DNA from: Formosa sp. Hel1_31_208
GTDB taxonomy: Bacteria > Bacteroidota > Bacteroidia > Flavobacteriales > Flavobacteriaceae
DNA: 64,000 bases
NCBI RefSeq assembly: GCF_900104785.1
Contig: NZ_LT629733.1
Location: 2,202,501 to 2,266,500, forward strand
Reading direction: 5' to 3'
Position 1 is the stretch's first letter; each line of letters opens with the position of its first letter. Below are positions 36,934 to 46,173 of this stretch, in pieces. Made by a program: the position numbers and the translations under genes. The notes under the pieces were generated by a model that saw only the letters and a program-made list of their open reading frames with translations, was not told where the DNA came from and did not search any database.

Positions 36934-39291
36934 ATGAATACCAATATAACCAATAGTATACAGAACGAATTTAGAGACAAAGTTGATTTATTTGTTTCAA
37001 AATGGAAGTTGATTTTAGCATGTTTACTCATAGCCCTAGGTATTGCTTTTGTGTACCTGAGATATGCCAACTATCAATATGAAGCTACGGCCATCATAAA
37101 GATAAATAGTGAAAAGCAATCGCAACAACTGCCTGAAATTTCAGCCATACAAAACTATGGGATGTTTTCTTCTGATTTCAGTAATATAACCGATGAGATT
37201 GAAATTATTAAATCAAGAACACTCGTTCGTCAAGTTGTTGAAGACCTAAAGCTAAATATAAAATACTATGTGAAAGGAAAAATTAAAGAGCAGGAAGTCT
37301 ATAAAAACCCACCTGTTGTGCTTAACTTCTTTGCAAGTGACTCTATCATTAATAACGTAGATACTACATTTTACTTAAAGGTTAAATCTCCTAATAAATT
37401 CACATTATCAAATGAAGAAGGAAATGAACTTTTAAATATTGAAAGCTCTAACGCAAAACAATATGATTTTGGAGATCGCATATCTTCAGGCTTTGGGGAT
37501 TTTATTATTACTCCAAATGTTGGGAAATATAAAATTCAAACTGGTACTAGTTTAAAAATTGAATTATCTAATATTGATCAAGTTGTTGAGCGCTACCAAA
37601 AGAAGCTTCTGACCACAAATGAAAAAGGATCTAATATTATTAAAATAATTTTAAACGAGAACATTAAGTATAAAGCAGCATTAATATTAGATAAGCTTGT
37701 TGAAAAATACAATAATGATGTAATTGAAGATAAAGAAAAAATTGTAACTGCGACTTCAGATTTTATAAATAACCGACTTAACGTAGTTTCTAATGAATTA
37801 GAACAAGTAGACTTTACAGCAGAAAACCTTCAAAAAAACAATAGGTTAACTGCTTTAGCCTCGCAGGCAGATATATTTTTGCAAAGTGAAAAGGCTAATG
37901 ATGTTAAAATTATTACGACGTCAAATCAAATTCAGTTAATTGATTATATGAAAGATCATTTAAAAGACAGTGATTCTGACAGTGATCTTTTACCAGCAGA
38001 TGTTGGAATTGCTGATAATTCTGTAATGCAAATCACAAAAAGTCATAATGAACTTGTGCTTCAGCGTGATCGTATTTTAAAGAACTCTACTGAAAAGAAC
38101 CCTACGGTTATCAATTTAAATGAGCAAATTAATGCCTTAAAACAAAATTTGAATCAAAGTTTAGATAATATTAAATCTGCAAATGAAATTACATTAAACT
38201 CACTTAATAAAGAAGATGCCAGAATAAGTTCTCAAATCTATTCAGCTCCAGGAAAGGCCAGACAGTTTAGAGACGTTAAGCGTCAACAAGATATTAAAGA
38301 ATCCCTGTATTTATATTTATTGCAAAAACGAGAAGAAACGGCCATATCACAAGGCATGTCTTCACCTAATGCAAAGATTATTGACAATGCATATGTTGAT
38401 GTTAATCCCGTAGATCCGAAACCGACAATTGTGTATTTGGCTTCTATTATACTTGGTTTGTTAGTACCTGTTGGGTTTATTTATTTAAAAGACATATTAA
38501 ACACGAATATTGAAAACAGAAAGGATTTAGCTAAAGTTTTAGATATTCCATTTTTAGGAGACATTCCTTTATCGAGTAAGAAGAAACTGATGATTCAAAA
38601 AGTTGATTATTCTCCTAAAGCGGAAGCATTTCGAATTATTAGAGCGAATATTAACTTCATTCTTCAAGATCATAGTAGTAATTGTAAAACGTTATTTGTT
38701 ACCTCTACGACGGCTCAAGAAGGGAAATCTCATACATCAACGAACCTTGCTCAATCTTTCTCTTTTTCTGAAAAGAAAGTACTGCTGTTAGAAACAGATA
38801 TTAGAGTTCCAAGAGTCAATGATTATTTAAACATAAAGGCAGATAAAGGATTAACCGACTTTATTTCAGACAAGTCCTTAAGTATACATGATGTGACTAA
38901 AAAGGTTAAAGACAATGCGTTTTTAGATGTAATTCCTTCAGGAGCTATTCCGCCAAATCCTGCAGAATTATTGATGAGTAATCGCGTCAATGCGCTTTTT
39001 GAAGAGGCTAAAAAAACGTATGATTATATTGTTGTAGATACTGCTGCCGTGGGTTTAGTTACCGATACACTACTTATTAGTGATCATGCAGATATGTTTA
39101 TTTATGTTGTGAGTGTGAATAGTATTGACAAACGCGAATTGCATATTGCTCAAACGCTTTACGATGAAAAACGATTACCTAATATGGCGTTACTTTTAAA
39201 TGGTACCATTAAAAAGAAAGGTTATGGCTACGGGTATGGGAATAACCCAAGGTCTAAAAAGAAGTGGTATTCTAAAGTCTTTGGAAGGTAA
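36934..39291 (+). CDS. Wzc-like chain-length regulator and tyrosine autokinase
   Basis: 785 residues. Two membrane segments (about residues 25-45 and 495-515) enclose a large periplasmic region with coiled coils. The cytoplasmic BY-kinase domain has Walker A TTAQEGKSHTSTNLA, Walker A' LLLETDIRVPRV and Walker B YIVVDTAAVG. The C-terminus carries the Tyr-rich cluster GYGYGYG, the expected autophosphorylation tail. It controls polymer length and export with the Wza-like protein and ends the rightward locus. Confidence 0.94.
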   Translation: MNTNITNSIQNEFRDKVDLFVSKWKLILACLLIALGIAFVYLRYANYQYEATAIIKINSEKQSQQLPEISAIQNYGMFSSDFSNITDEIEIIKSRTLVRQVVEDLKLNIKYYVKGKIKEQEVYKNPPVVLNFFASDSIINNVDTTFYLKVKSPNKFTLSNEEGNELLNIESSNAKQYDFGDRISSGFGDFIITPNVGKYKIQTGTSLKIELSNIDQVVERYQKKLLTTNEKGSNIIKIILNENIKYKAALILDKLVEKYNNDVIEDKEKIVTATSDFINNRLNVVSNELEQVDFTAENLQKNNRLTALASQADIFLQSEKANDVKIITTSNQIQLIDYMKDHLKDSDSDSDLLPADVGIADNSVMQITKSHNELVLQRDRILKNSTEKNPTVINLNEQINALKQNLNQSLDNIKSANEITLNSLNKEDARISSQIYSAPGKARQFRDVKRQQDIKESLYLYLLQKREETAISQGMSSPNAKIIDNAYVDVNPVDPKPTIVYLASIILGLLVPVGFIYLKDILNTNIENRKDLAKVLDIPFLGDIPLSSKKKLMIQKVDYSPKAEAFRIIRANINFILQDHSSNCKTLFVTSTTAQEGKSHTSTNLAQSFSFSEKKVLLLETDIRVPRVNDYLNIKADKGLTDFISDKSLSIHDVTKKVKDNAFLDVIPSGAIPPNPAELLMSNRVNALFEEAKKTYDYIVVDTAAVGLVTDTLLISDHADMFIYVVSVNSIDKRELHIAQTLYDEKRLPNMALLLNGTIKKKGYGYGYGNNPRSKKKWYSKVFGR

Positions 39292-39338
39292 ATTACAGCA
39301 CAAACAAGATTCTAAAATTAGACCCCTTTTTATGTGGG

Positions 39339-40340
39339 CTAGCTTTGGCGCAATAAGCGTTTTTTAAAGTGTTTAAGTTTCACATACAAGGAGTTCACAT
39401 TTTTATCTCTTAAATATTGTTTAAACTTAAAAAAACGAACCAATATATTGCCTAATAGGCGCGATACAAGAGATTTTGAATCATATATAATGTGAAAATC
39501 GTAATGGTATTGCGTATCTGTCCATCGTTTTTTATAGTAGTTTTCACCTTTTGAAAAATCTATAATTTTAATATCATTAGCTAAGCACCATTCTATGAGT
39601 TTATAGATTTCTATATTGCCAATATTCAATTTATTATAATCAATATCAAAGGTTCGTATAGCCACCGAAATTGAATCTTCACTCACAAAATTAATTGACA
39701 TGGCGATTGGCTCTGTTCCGTTATATAAAACATTCATAACAACCCGCTTTTCAATAATCATTTCATAAATAAGATCTTTGAAAAAGGCCCACATTGGTAA
39801 GACTGTATTAAAGACATTCTTGTCATCAAAACGCTTATTTAGCAACGATTTAAAAACGGCCATTTCGCGATGATAGGTCTCTTTCTCAATCGACCCATAG
39901 TAAACCGTCCATTGAAGATCTGCGGTTTCATGAAGTTGTTTTAAACTCCGTCTAAAATTGTATCTGCTCTTTGATGAACTGAAATTTGCTAAAATTACAT
40001 CATCAATTGTATTGAACCCACTTAAATCTCCATAAAACCCATCATATTGTTTTACTTTTTTTAGTTTAATTTGATGGTGTTCTGGGAAATTAATATCATA
40101 AAAACTTGGCACATCATAGATTAATGCCACTTTACCTTTGAAATCTCTTTTCTTGGCATCTACACTATAGTTCATGCCATTGGTAAAGTTTTTTCCTAAA
40201 TTGACATAAATAGGCCACTTCTTCGTTTTAGAAAACTTAATATTCTGAAAAAACTCAAAAGAATGAACCGTCTTTCCTTTGCAGTAATGCTGAGTCCAAA
40301 TGTTCTCAAATGTGTGTGAAGTATAAGGGTTCGTCTTCAT
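39339..40340 (-). CDS. GNAT/FemAB-like acyltransferase, copy 2
   Basis: 333 residues, ATG at 40340 (MKTNPYTSHTFENIWTQHY). Related to the protein at 29520-30761 over most of its length: an NPxTSxxF start, VNLGKNFTNGMNY, GKVALIYDVPSFYDIN, IRTFDIDYNKLNIGNIEIYKLIEWC and IIDFSKGENYYKKRW. It lacks that protein's C-terminal extension. It is convergent with wzc, 47 nt away, so it was either acquired or inverted separately. Same likely role, acyl transfer to an amino sugar. Confidence 0.72.
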   Translation of the reverse strand: MKTNPYTSHTFENIWTQHYCKGKTVHSFEFFQNIKFSKTKKWPIYVNLGKNFTNGMNYSVDAKKRDFKGKVALIYDVPSFYDINFPEHHQIKLKKVKQYDGFYGDLSGFNTIDDVILANFSSSKSRYNFRRSLKQLHETADLQWTVYYGSIEKETYHREMAVFKSLLNKRFDDKNVFNTVLPMWAFFKDLIYEMIIEKRVVMNVLYNGTEPIAMSINFVSEDSISVAIRTFDIDYNKLNIGNIEIYKLIEWCLANDIKIIDFSKGENYYKKRWTDTQYHYDFHIIYDSKSLVSRLLGNILVRFFKFKQYLRDKNVNSLYVKLKHFKKRLLRQS

Positions 40341-40447
40341 TAACTGACGGACTTAAAAAAAAGGTTTTGTTTTGACGAAAATAGACGATTTATATTATAT
40401 CTCGTTCTTTTGTCTTTAAATAGCATTTATACTTGATAAAGCGTCTG

Positions 40448-41620
40448 TTATAATTTTCGACGTTTTCTTTCTTGTTTTAGTAGATTGAGCTCTCTACTTG
40501 TTTGTCCGGCAACAGAGGTATTTTCTTCGGCTCGTCTTATTAAATAGGGCATTACGTCTTTTACGGGTCCGAAAGGGACATATTTGGCGACGTTATAGCC
40601 TTGTTCTGCTAAATTAAAGCTGATATGATCACTCATGCCGTAGAGTTGTCCGAACCACACATTATTATCTTTTTTGTCGATGCCTAAATTGGTCATCATT
40701 TCCATGGCCAGATAGCAACTTTGTTCATTATGTGTACCAATAAAAATAGACATCACCTGCAAATGGTTTAAAATATACGTCATACACGCATCGAAATTTT
40801 TATCGGTATCTTCTTTGGTATCACATATTGGAGATTGATAGCCCTTCTCCTCTGCTCGCTCCCGTTCTTTTTCCATATAGGCACCACGAACAATTTTTAA
40901 TCCCACTTTAAAGTTGTCTTTTAGAGCTCGTTGGTGTATGGCTTTAAGATAGTCTAATCGGTCCCAACGGTAGCATTGTAAGGTATTGTAAACAATAGGC
41001 TTATCGGTATTGTACTTTCGCATGAGGTCTTCACACAAGGCATCGGCAGCATCTTGCATCCAGCTTTCTTCGCCATCAATAAGGACTTCAACATCTTTTG
41101 ATTTGGCTAGGCTGCAAACCATATCAAAACGGGCCACAATGCGATCCCATTCGGCTTGTTCATCTTGAGTAAAGAATTGTCCTTCTCCTTTTTTCTGATA
41201 TAAATAAAAACGTCCGAAACCTGAAGGTTTAAACACCACTATTGGCATGGACTCTTTTTCATCGGCAAACTGAATGATTTTTAAAATCTTATCTCTAGCT
41301 TCATCAAACGTTGCTTCCTCCTCTTTGCCTTCTACAGAATAATCCAAAACCGAACTCACGCCTTTGGTGAACATTTTATCAATTACTGGCAGACAATCAT
41401 CTTCATTTACACCACCACAAAAGTGATCAAATACGGTTGAACGAATCAAACCTTCTACAGGGAGTCTCGCTTTCAAGGCAAAATTAGTCGCTGCGGTTCC
41501 AATACGCACAAGAGGTTCGTTTGAAATCATTTTAAACAAAAAGTAAGCACGTTCTAGTTGTGCATCATTTTTAAGCGCAAATGCAACTTCGGTATTATTA
41601 AAAAGCGTGTTTTTATCCAT
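40448..41620 (-). CDS. putA: Proline dehydrogenase, monofunctional
   Basis: 390 residues, ATG at 41620. TIM-barrel flavoenzyme with IDGEESWMQDAADAL, YNTLQCYRWDRLDYL and KIVRGAYMEKERERAEEKGY, the FAD- and proline-binding segments, and HNEQSCYLAMEMM. It oxidises proline to pyrroline-5-carboxylate and feeds electrons to the quinone pool. The length is that of the stand-alone Bacteroidota form, without the P5C dehydrogenase domain. It is divergent from aroB with 94 nt between. Confidence 0.93.
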   Translation of the reverse strand: MDKNTLFNNTEVAFALKNDAQLERAYFLFKMISNEPLVRIGTAATNFALKARLPVEGLIRSTVFDHFCGGVNEDDCLPVIDKMFTKGVSSVLDYSVEGKEEEATFDEARDKILKIIQFADEKESMPIVVFKPSGFGRFYLYQKKGEGQFFTQDEQAEWDRIVARFDMVCSLAKSKDVEVLIDGEESWMQDAADALCEDLMRKYNTDKPIVYNTLQCYRWDRLDYLKAIHQRALKDNFKVGLKIVRGAYMEKERERAEEKGYQSPICDTKEDTDKNFDACMTYILNHLQVMSIFIGTHNEQSCYLAMEMMTNLGIDKKDNNVWFGQLYGMSDHISFNLAEQGYNVAKYVPFGPVKDVMPYLIRRAEENTSVAGQTSRELNLLKQERKRRKL

Positions 41621-41714
41621 TTCAGAAAAATATGTAACAAAAATAATTATTCGGTAGCTATTATTTTACTAAAAGTCGCTAATTTTCCACTTTCTAAGAA
41701 CGCACATAAACGCA

Positions 41715-42797
41715 ATGAATTCTATAATCACCGATACTTACACTGTTCATTTTAACGATAAGGCTTATACAGCGCTAAATACGTACATTGATAAGCATGA
41801 CTTTTCAAAACTATTTATTCTCGTAGACAGCAATACTCATGAGCATTGTCTTGCCAAATTTATGGCACATATAGAGACTAGTATTGCGATAGAAGTTATA
41901 GAAATTGAAGCCGGTGAACATTTCAAAACCATAGACACTTGTGTTGGTGTGTGGAATGCCTTATCTGAACTTGGTGCCGATCGCAAAAGCCTGATGCTAA
42001 ATCTTGGTGGTGGCGTGGTAACCGATTTGGGCGGATTTGTGGCTTGCACCTTCAAACGCGGGATTAAGTACATCAATATTCCGACCTCATTATTGGCGAT
42101 GGTAGATGCCTCTGTAGGCGGGAAAACTGGCGTCGATTTGGGGGCTCTAAAAAACCAAGTTGGTGTGATTAGCTCTGGAGATATGGTGATTGTAGACACG
42201 TCTTATTTGGATACGTTACCACAAAATCATTTGAAATCGGGTTTAGCGGAAATGCTCAAACACGGACTTATTCGCGACAAGGCCTATTTTGATAAGCTCA
42301 CTAATTTATCGGAATTGACCCTGAATGATTTAGATGGATTGATTCACGAATCTATTGTGATTAAAAAGGATATCGTTCTGGAAGATCCAACAGAGCAAGG
42401 TGTGCGGAAACATTTAAATTTCGGTCATACCTTGGGTCATGCCATAGAATCATTCTTTTTGAGTGCTACTGATAAAACCGATTTGCTCCATGGTGAGGCT
42501 ATAGCGGTAGGCATGATCTTGGAGTGTTATATTTCCGCAGCACTACTAAATTTCCCAAAAACCGACTTAGACGATATCACAACTGCGATCAACGCCATTT
42601 ATAAACCGGTGACCATAGACATTTCTGATTATGATGCGATTATTGATTTGCTGAAGTACGATAAGAAAAATGAGCACGGTAATATTAATTTTGTATTGCT
42701 AGAACGCATTGGTGCGCCAAAAATTGATTGTCTGGTTGCCAATAATCTTATTATTAAGAGTATTGAATACTATACGGAAAGTACTACCTTCAAGTAA
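41715..42797 (+). CDS. aroB: 3-Dehydroquinate synthase
   Basis: 360 residues, ATG at 41715. NAD-binding MLNLGGGVVTDLGGFVA and zinc ligands in SGLAEMLKHGLI, LNFGHTLGHAIE and LLHGEAIAVGM. It cyclises DAHP in the shikimate pathway. It is the last core gene before the recombinase and cassette array and appears intact, so the array sits beside rather than inside it. Confidence 0.96.
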   Translation: MNSIITDTYTVHFNDKAYTALNTYIDKHDFSKLFILVDSNTHEHCLAKFMAHIETSIAIEVIEIEAGEHFKTIDTCVGVWNALSELGADRKSLMLNLGGGVVTDLGGFVACTFKRGIKYINIPTSLLAMVDASVGGKTGVDLGALKNQVGVISSGDMVIVDTSYLDTLPQNHLKSGLAEMLKHGLIRDKAYFDKLTNLSELTLNDLDGLIHESIVIKKDIVLEDPTEQGVRKHLNFGHTLGHAIESFFLSATDKTDLLHGEAIAVGMILECYISAALLNFPKTDLDDITTAINAIYKPVTIDISDYDAIIDLLKYDKKNEHGNINFVLLERIGAPKIDCLVANNLIIKSIEYYTESTTFK

Positions 42798-42883
42798 TTA
42801 ATGTGTTTTTTTCTGAAAACCTCTCCGGCATCTCACTGGTTTAAGTGTAGTATTTTTTCTATATTTACATTAAATACGGTCTC

Positions 42884-44071
42884 ATGAATTTACCTCAGAT
42901 TAGGTTGCAACAACTGAAGCACCGCAGTCGCCATTGTATTGGGTTGAAGTTTCCATATCACAAGTCGCTCATTTCGCTTGTAAAGCGTATACCAAGTGCT
43001 ACATGGAGTCAAACGAAGCAGATGTGGTTGGTGGATGATAACGAGGACAACCTTAAGGTTATTGCTACACATTTTGAGGGTCTGGCTGTGATTGATGATT
43101 CGGCTTATAAGCCTCTTAATGCTCGTATGAGATCACAAAAATATAAGGTGCTTCACCGAAATCTAAATACCAGTCAAAAAACATTGCTCAATGATTTTTA
43201 TATCTATTTAAAAGGCAAACGGTATAGCAAAAGTACTATGAACACTTATGTTCATTATGTTGCCGATTTTATTGCTTTTCATGCTGATACGGCATTGGAA
43301 GCACTTGATAATCGTTCGGTAGAGCGTTTTATTGAAGCGGTGGTAATACAGCGACGTTTGAGTATTAGTTCACAACGGCAATTTATTAGTGCTTTAAAGC
43401 TTTTTATTGTTTTTGAACCATCAACTGCGATAGCAGAACTTGAACTTACGAGGCCCAAACGGTCCCGATATTTACCTGTAGTTTTATCACAAGATGAGGT
43501 TTTGAGGATATTACAAAAAACAACCAATTTAAAACACCGAACGGTTATTGCGATGCTCTACTCTTGCGGTTTACGAATTAGTGAGTTGTTACATTTACAC
43601 ATTTCGGATATTGACTTGAGCAGGCGGCAGATTCATATTAGGCAAAGTAAAGGGCGTAAAGATCGTTATGTAGGCTTGGCAGAAATTAGTATGCCTTTAC
43701 TTTTAAATTATATACAAACCTATGAACCTGACACGTATTTTATTAAAGGCCCAACGAGCGAGCCTTACAGTGCTTCTGCGGTACGTGCTTTTTTAAAGCG
43801 CAATTGTCAAGCTGCAGGTATTACAAAGCGTGTGACACCACATACATTGCGTCACAGTTATGCGACACATTTATTAGAGCAAGGCGTTGACATTAGGCAT
43901 ATTCAAACTTTATTAGGGCATTCTAGACCAGAGACCACGATGATTTACACGCATGTAACGCGTCAAGATGTTTTAGAAATTAGGAATCCATTAGATGTTG
44001 CGGTACAGAAATTTAAGTCTACTGATAAAAACACCACTAACGTGCGTTTATCCAGTAGATATAATTTATAA
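42884..44071 (+). CDS. XerC/D-like tyrosine recombinase, candidate cassette integrase
   Basis: 395 residues, ATG 42884. Residues about 1-90 form an extra N-terminal domain (IGLKFPYHKSLISLVKRIP, WSQTKQMWLVDDNEDNL). Residues 95-185 form the SAM-like core-binding domain, and the catalytic domain follows. All catalytic residues are present: R231 in CGLRISEL, K256 in QSKGRKDR, H320 and R323 in PHTLRHSYATHL, H346 in LLGHSRPETT and Y355 in IYTHVTRQ. The spacing from K256 to H320 is about as in XerD, so the extra helix insert that marks IntI integron integrases is absent. The gene ends 28 nt before the first cassette and points the same way as the cassettes. Confidence 0.9.
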   Translation: MNLPQIRLQQLKHRSRHCIGLKFPYHKSLISLVKRIPSATWSQTKQMWLVDDNEDNLKVIATHFEGLAVIDDSAYKPLNARMRSQKYKVLHRNLNTSQKTLLNDFYIYLKGKRYSKSTMNTYVHYVADFIAFHADTALEALDNRSVERFIEAVVIQRRLSISSQRQFISALKLFIVFEPSTAIAELELTRPKRSRYLPVVLSQDEVLRILQKTTNLKHRTVIAMLYSCGLRISELLHLHISDIDLSRRQIHIRQSKGRKDRYVGLAEISMPLLLNYIQTYEPDTYFIKGPTSEPYSASAVRAFLKRNCQAAGITKRVTPHTLRHSYATHLLEQGVDIRHIQTLLGHSRPETTMIYTHVTRQDVLEIRNPLDVAVQKFKSTDKNTTNVRLSSRYNL

Positions 44072-44108
44072 ACGGCTATATTTGTATCACTATAACCAGT
44101 TACCCACA
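44072..44108 (+). other. attI-like junction between recombinase gene and first cassette
   Basis: The first cassette begins at GTTACCCACA (44099-44108). Left of it is ATAACCA rather than the CG seen before GTT at every later junction, so this site differs from the cassette junctions as an attI would. No long fold like that of the other sites is present between the recombinase stop and the GTT. Confidence 0.6.
44077..44084 (+). promoter_or_regulatory. Candidate cassette promoter (Pc-like), TAnnTTTG box
   Basis: TATATTTG is an exact match to the Bacteroidota -7 box. It begins 6 nt after the recombinase stop codon and lies 15 nt before the first GTT. Transcription would start at about the cassette boundary and read into the array. 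No clear -33 TTG can be seen. Confidence 0.5.
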
Positions 44109-44129
44109 ATTAAAACCAAACTTTACGAA

Positions 44130-44930
44130 ATGAAAAAACTGAATTTATTACTTACGATTATTTTAGGAATTACAATTTTATCTTGTTCATCTGATGACGA
44201 AAATAGTAGCGGAAACGATAGCGACTTAATTGGAACTTGGTATGGAGTTTCAAGCACATTTAATGGAAATAACTCTGGAATACCTGATAACAGTATCTTA
44301 AAATTTACAACTGACAACCGAGTAGAATTTATTTATGAAGGTTTTGGAAATAACGGAGAAGATATTTCTGAGTTTGGAGATTGGTTGGAAAATGGAAATA
44401 CATTGACTATCACTTTCGATGAGGCTGACGCTGGATTGGAAAACTATGTTTTAGAGATTTTAGAACTTAATGATACAACGCTAAAATGGAGAACAGAAAT
44501 TGTAGGAGAAGGAACATTAATAGAAACATTTAGTAAAAATCAAAACGCAACTGTCGATTTATCTCAATTTCAAGACTATAATTTAGAATTTACAGTTGAT
44601 ATTGCAGCTTTCGGACCAAATGAACCTTACGAATTTCAAGCGACTTTCCTCACGACAGATGGAGACGACCAAGTTGTAGAAATGACTGAAACGTACTCGG
44701 GTCTAACCGCAAATACAGACGATTTTATTTCTGACTCAAAAATTGTGAAAGAGTATAAAGTTGTCGGAGTTAGAGCAACAGCAGTTAGCAGTAATGTTGG
44801 TGCTTTACAAGTCAAACTTACAAGAGTTTCGAACCAAAACGAAATTGTAAATTCCTTTGAGAATATACCAAATTCAGCGACTATCAGCTACGATTTTGAA
44901 ACTGGAAACGAAACATCAACATCGAACTAA
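44130..44930 (+). CDS. Cassette 1: lipocalin-like lipoprotein
   Basis: 266 residues from ATG 44130; longer starts would lie inside the recombinase gene. Lipoprotein signal with TILSCSSDDE (Cys about residue 19). Residues 33-130 have the lipocalin-like phrase LIGTWYGVSS, then repeated beta strands (LKFTTDNRVEFIYEG, WLENGNTLTITF), common in secreted Bacteroidota lipoproteins. The C-terminal half is a further beta-rich domain not recognised. Located at the first cassette position, directly after the candidate Pc promoter, so likely the best-expressed cassette. Confidence 0.75.
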   Translation: MKKLNLLLTIILGITILSCSSDDENSSGNDSDLIGTWYGVSSTFNGNNSGIPDNSILKFTTDNRVEFIYEGFGNNGEDISEFGDWLENGNTLTITFDEADAGLENYVLEILELNDTTLKWRTEIVGEGTLIETFSKNQNATVDLSQFQDYNLEFTVDIAAFGPNEPYEFQATFLTTDGDDQVVEMTETYSGLTANTDDFISDSKIVKEYKVVGVRATAVSSNVGALQVKLTRVSNQNEIVNSFENIPNSATISYDFETGNETSTSN

Positions 44931-44935
44931 AATAA

Positions 44936-45135
44936 CTGTGGGTAACAACGTATATAGCTCATAGCTAGTCAGTTGCTTAATCGAAGTTAAGGCATATTTG
45001 CGAAATCCGCCAAATTTTTTAATTTGGCTTATTGAGAAAAGATAATAAGAAAAATTAAAAAATTCGGCTCGTGCTTCATCCGAAAGTAATTTCATAATTT
45101 GCACGCTACGAGCCATATACAGAGACGTTGACAGC
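44936..45135 (+). repeat. attC-like site 1 (end of cassette 1)
   Basis: Left end CTGTGGGTAAC is the exact reverse complement of cassette 1's start GTTACCCACA over 10 bases. Then AAC spacer and GTATAT, pairing with ATATAC before AGAGAC-GTT. The interior holds a perfect hairpin GCCAAATT-TTTT-AATTTGGC (45009-45028). It belongs to the long class (about 200 nt) with site 11. Confidence 0.85.
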
Positions 45136-45153
45136 AATTAAACCAATCGAAAA

Positions 45154-46092
45154 ATGAATAATATTATGAGAAATCAAATTTTATTATCCTTGTTACTGTC
45201 CTTGCTGATTGTGAGTTGTCAATCTAATCAGAGCACAGAAAAACGTTCAGAAAACACTACTTCAGACCAAATAGAAAGCACATCAAGTCAATCTGAAAAA
45301 GAAATAAAAGCTATACTTGAAAGGATCTTGGCTGCAGTTGGAAACCGGGATGCTCAAGAATTGGATGACCTGAGTTTCGACCAGGCCATTATCGCATATA
45401 CGTATCCGAAAAATGGGCAATGGCAGCATAAAGAGATGACTATTGACGCGTATTTGGAAACCATCCGAGATATGAAAGATCCTAAGCCTATTTTAGAATC
45501 CGCCGATTCGTATGAGATAAGTATAACCGAAGATCGATTGGCCTCAGTAACAATGCCTACCGTCATTTCAAAATTCGGTGTTGCCAGTAGCAATGAGGTT
45601 AATCATGCTATAATGATGAAAGACAGCGACCAATGGAAACTGTTAAGTGTTTCATGGACCGCTCACCGGATTCCCGAAGAAGAAAGAGAATTCGACCTAA
45701 ATCTCTGTGCACGCAACTATGCCCAAGTCTGGGGTAGTAACCGACCTGAGTTTGTAGCTATGTTTTATGCTGAAGACGGTTCATTACAAGTGAATGATAG
45801 AGAACCTGCCATTGGAAGAAATGCCATTACAAATGTTGCTAAAGGATTTATGGACGCTTTTCCTGATATGATTGTTTCAATGGATAGTCTAGTCACTAAA
45901 TCTGACAAAACACGATTCTATTGGACACTAACTGGAACAAATAATGGGCTAAGCGGAACTGGAAACAAAATAAAAATTAACGGATTTGAAGAATGGACTT
46001 TGAATGATAATGGATTAATCCAAGAATCAAAAGGCTATTTTGATGAAGAAGAATACCAGCGACAACTAGAATTTGGAACAAACAATAAATAA
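45154..46092 (+). CDS. Cassette 2: lipoprotein with two SnoaL/NTF2-like domains
   Basis: 312 residues. Lipobox IVSCQSNQ (Cys about residue 22), then a Ser/Thr/Glu-rich linker. Residues about 48-170 and 180-305 look like two NTF2-fold domains: the first has ILAAVGNRDAQELDDL, the second has YAQVWGSNRPEFVAMFYAEDGSLQVND and FPDMIVSMDSL, typical of SnoaL-like proteins. Likely a periplasmic or surface binding or catalytic protein; function unknown. Confidence 0.7.
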   Translation: MNNIMRNQILLSLLLSLLIVSCQSNQSTEKRSENTTSDQIESTSSQSEKEIKAILERILAAVGNRDAQELDDLSFDQAIIAYTYPKNGQWQHKEMTIDAYLETIRDMKDPKPILESADSYEISITEDRLASVTMPTVISKFGVASSNEVNHAIMMKDSDQWKLLSVSWTAHRIPEEEREFDLNLCARNYAQVWGSNRPEFVAMFYAEDGSLQVNDREPAIGRNAITNVAKGFMDAFPDMIVSMDSLVTKSDKTRFYWTLTGTNNGLSGTGNKIKINGFEEWTLNDNGLIQESKGYFDEEEYQRQLEFGTNNK

Positions 46093-46151
46093 CTGCAGCC
46101 AACAACGTATATAAGCCATTAAAACAGCTCATATACAATACCGTTGTGCTT
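46093..46151 (+). repeat. attC-like site 2, short form
   Basis: About 59 nt, the size of classical compact attC sites. GTATAT pairs with ATATAC; extended arms TAAGC and GCTCA continue the stem with a small loop. The left tag GCAGCCAAC matches the reverse complement of cassette 2's own start (GTTGACAGC) at only 7 of 9 positions, the one imperfect unit. The right tag GTTGTGCTT belongs to cassette 3. Confidence 0.8.
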
Positions 46152-46173
46152 CATTATGACAAACCATTAACCA

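Noticed and set aside
42884..44071. Classical IntI integron integrase
   Set aside because: The interval between the catalytic Lys and the HxxR box is too short for the IntI-specific insertion, and there is an extra N-terminal domain. The label integron-like is used instead.
43995..44129. Longer start for the cassette 1 lipoprotein
   Set aside because: It would overlap the recombinase gene and bury the lipoprotein signal; ATG 44130 gives a proper signal peptide.
44936..45135. Junction hairpins as simple transcription terminators
   Set aside because: They lack T-runs after the stems and the outer tags pair with the cassette start, which a terminator would not require. They could still affect transcription.
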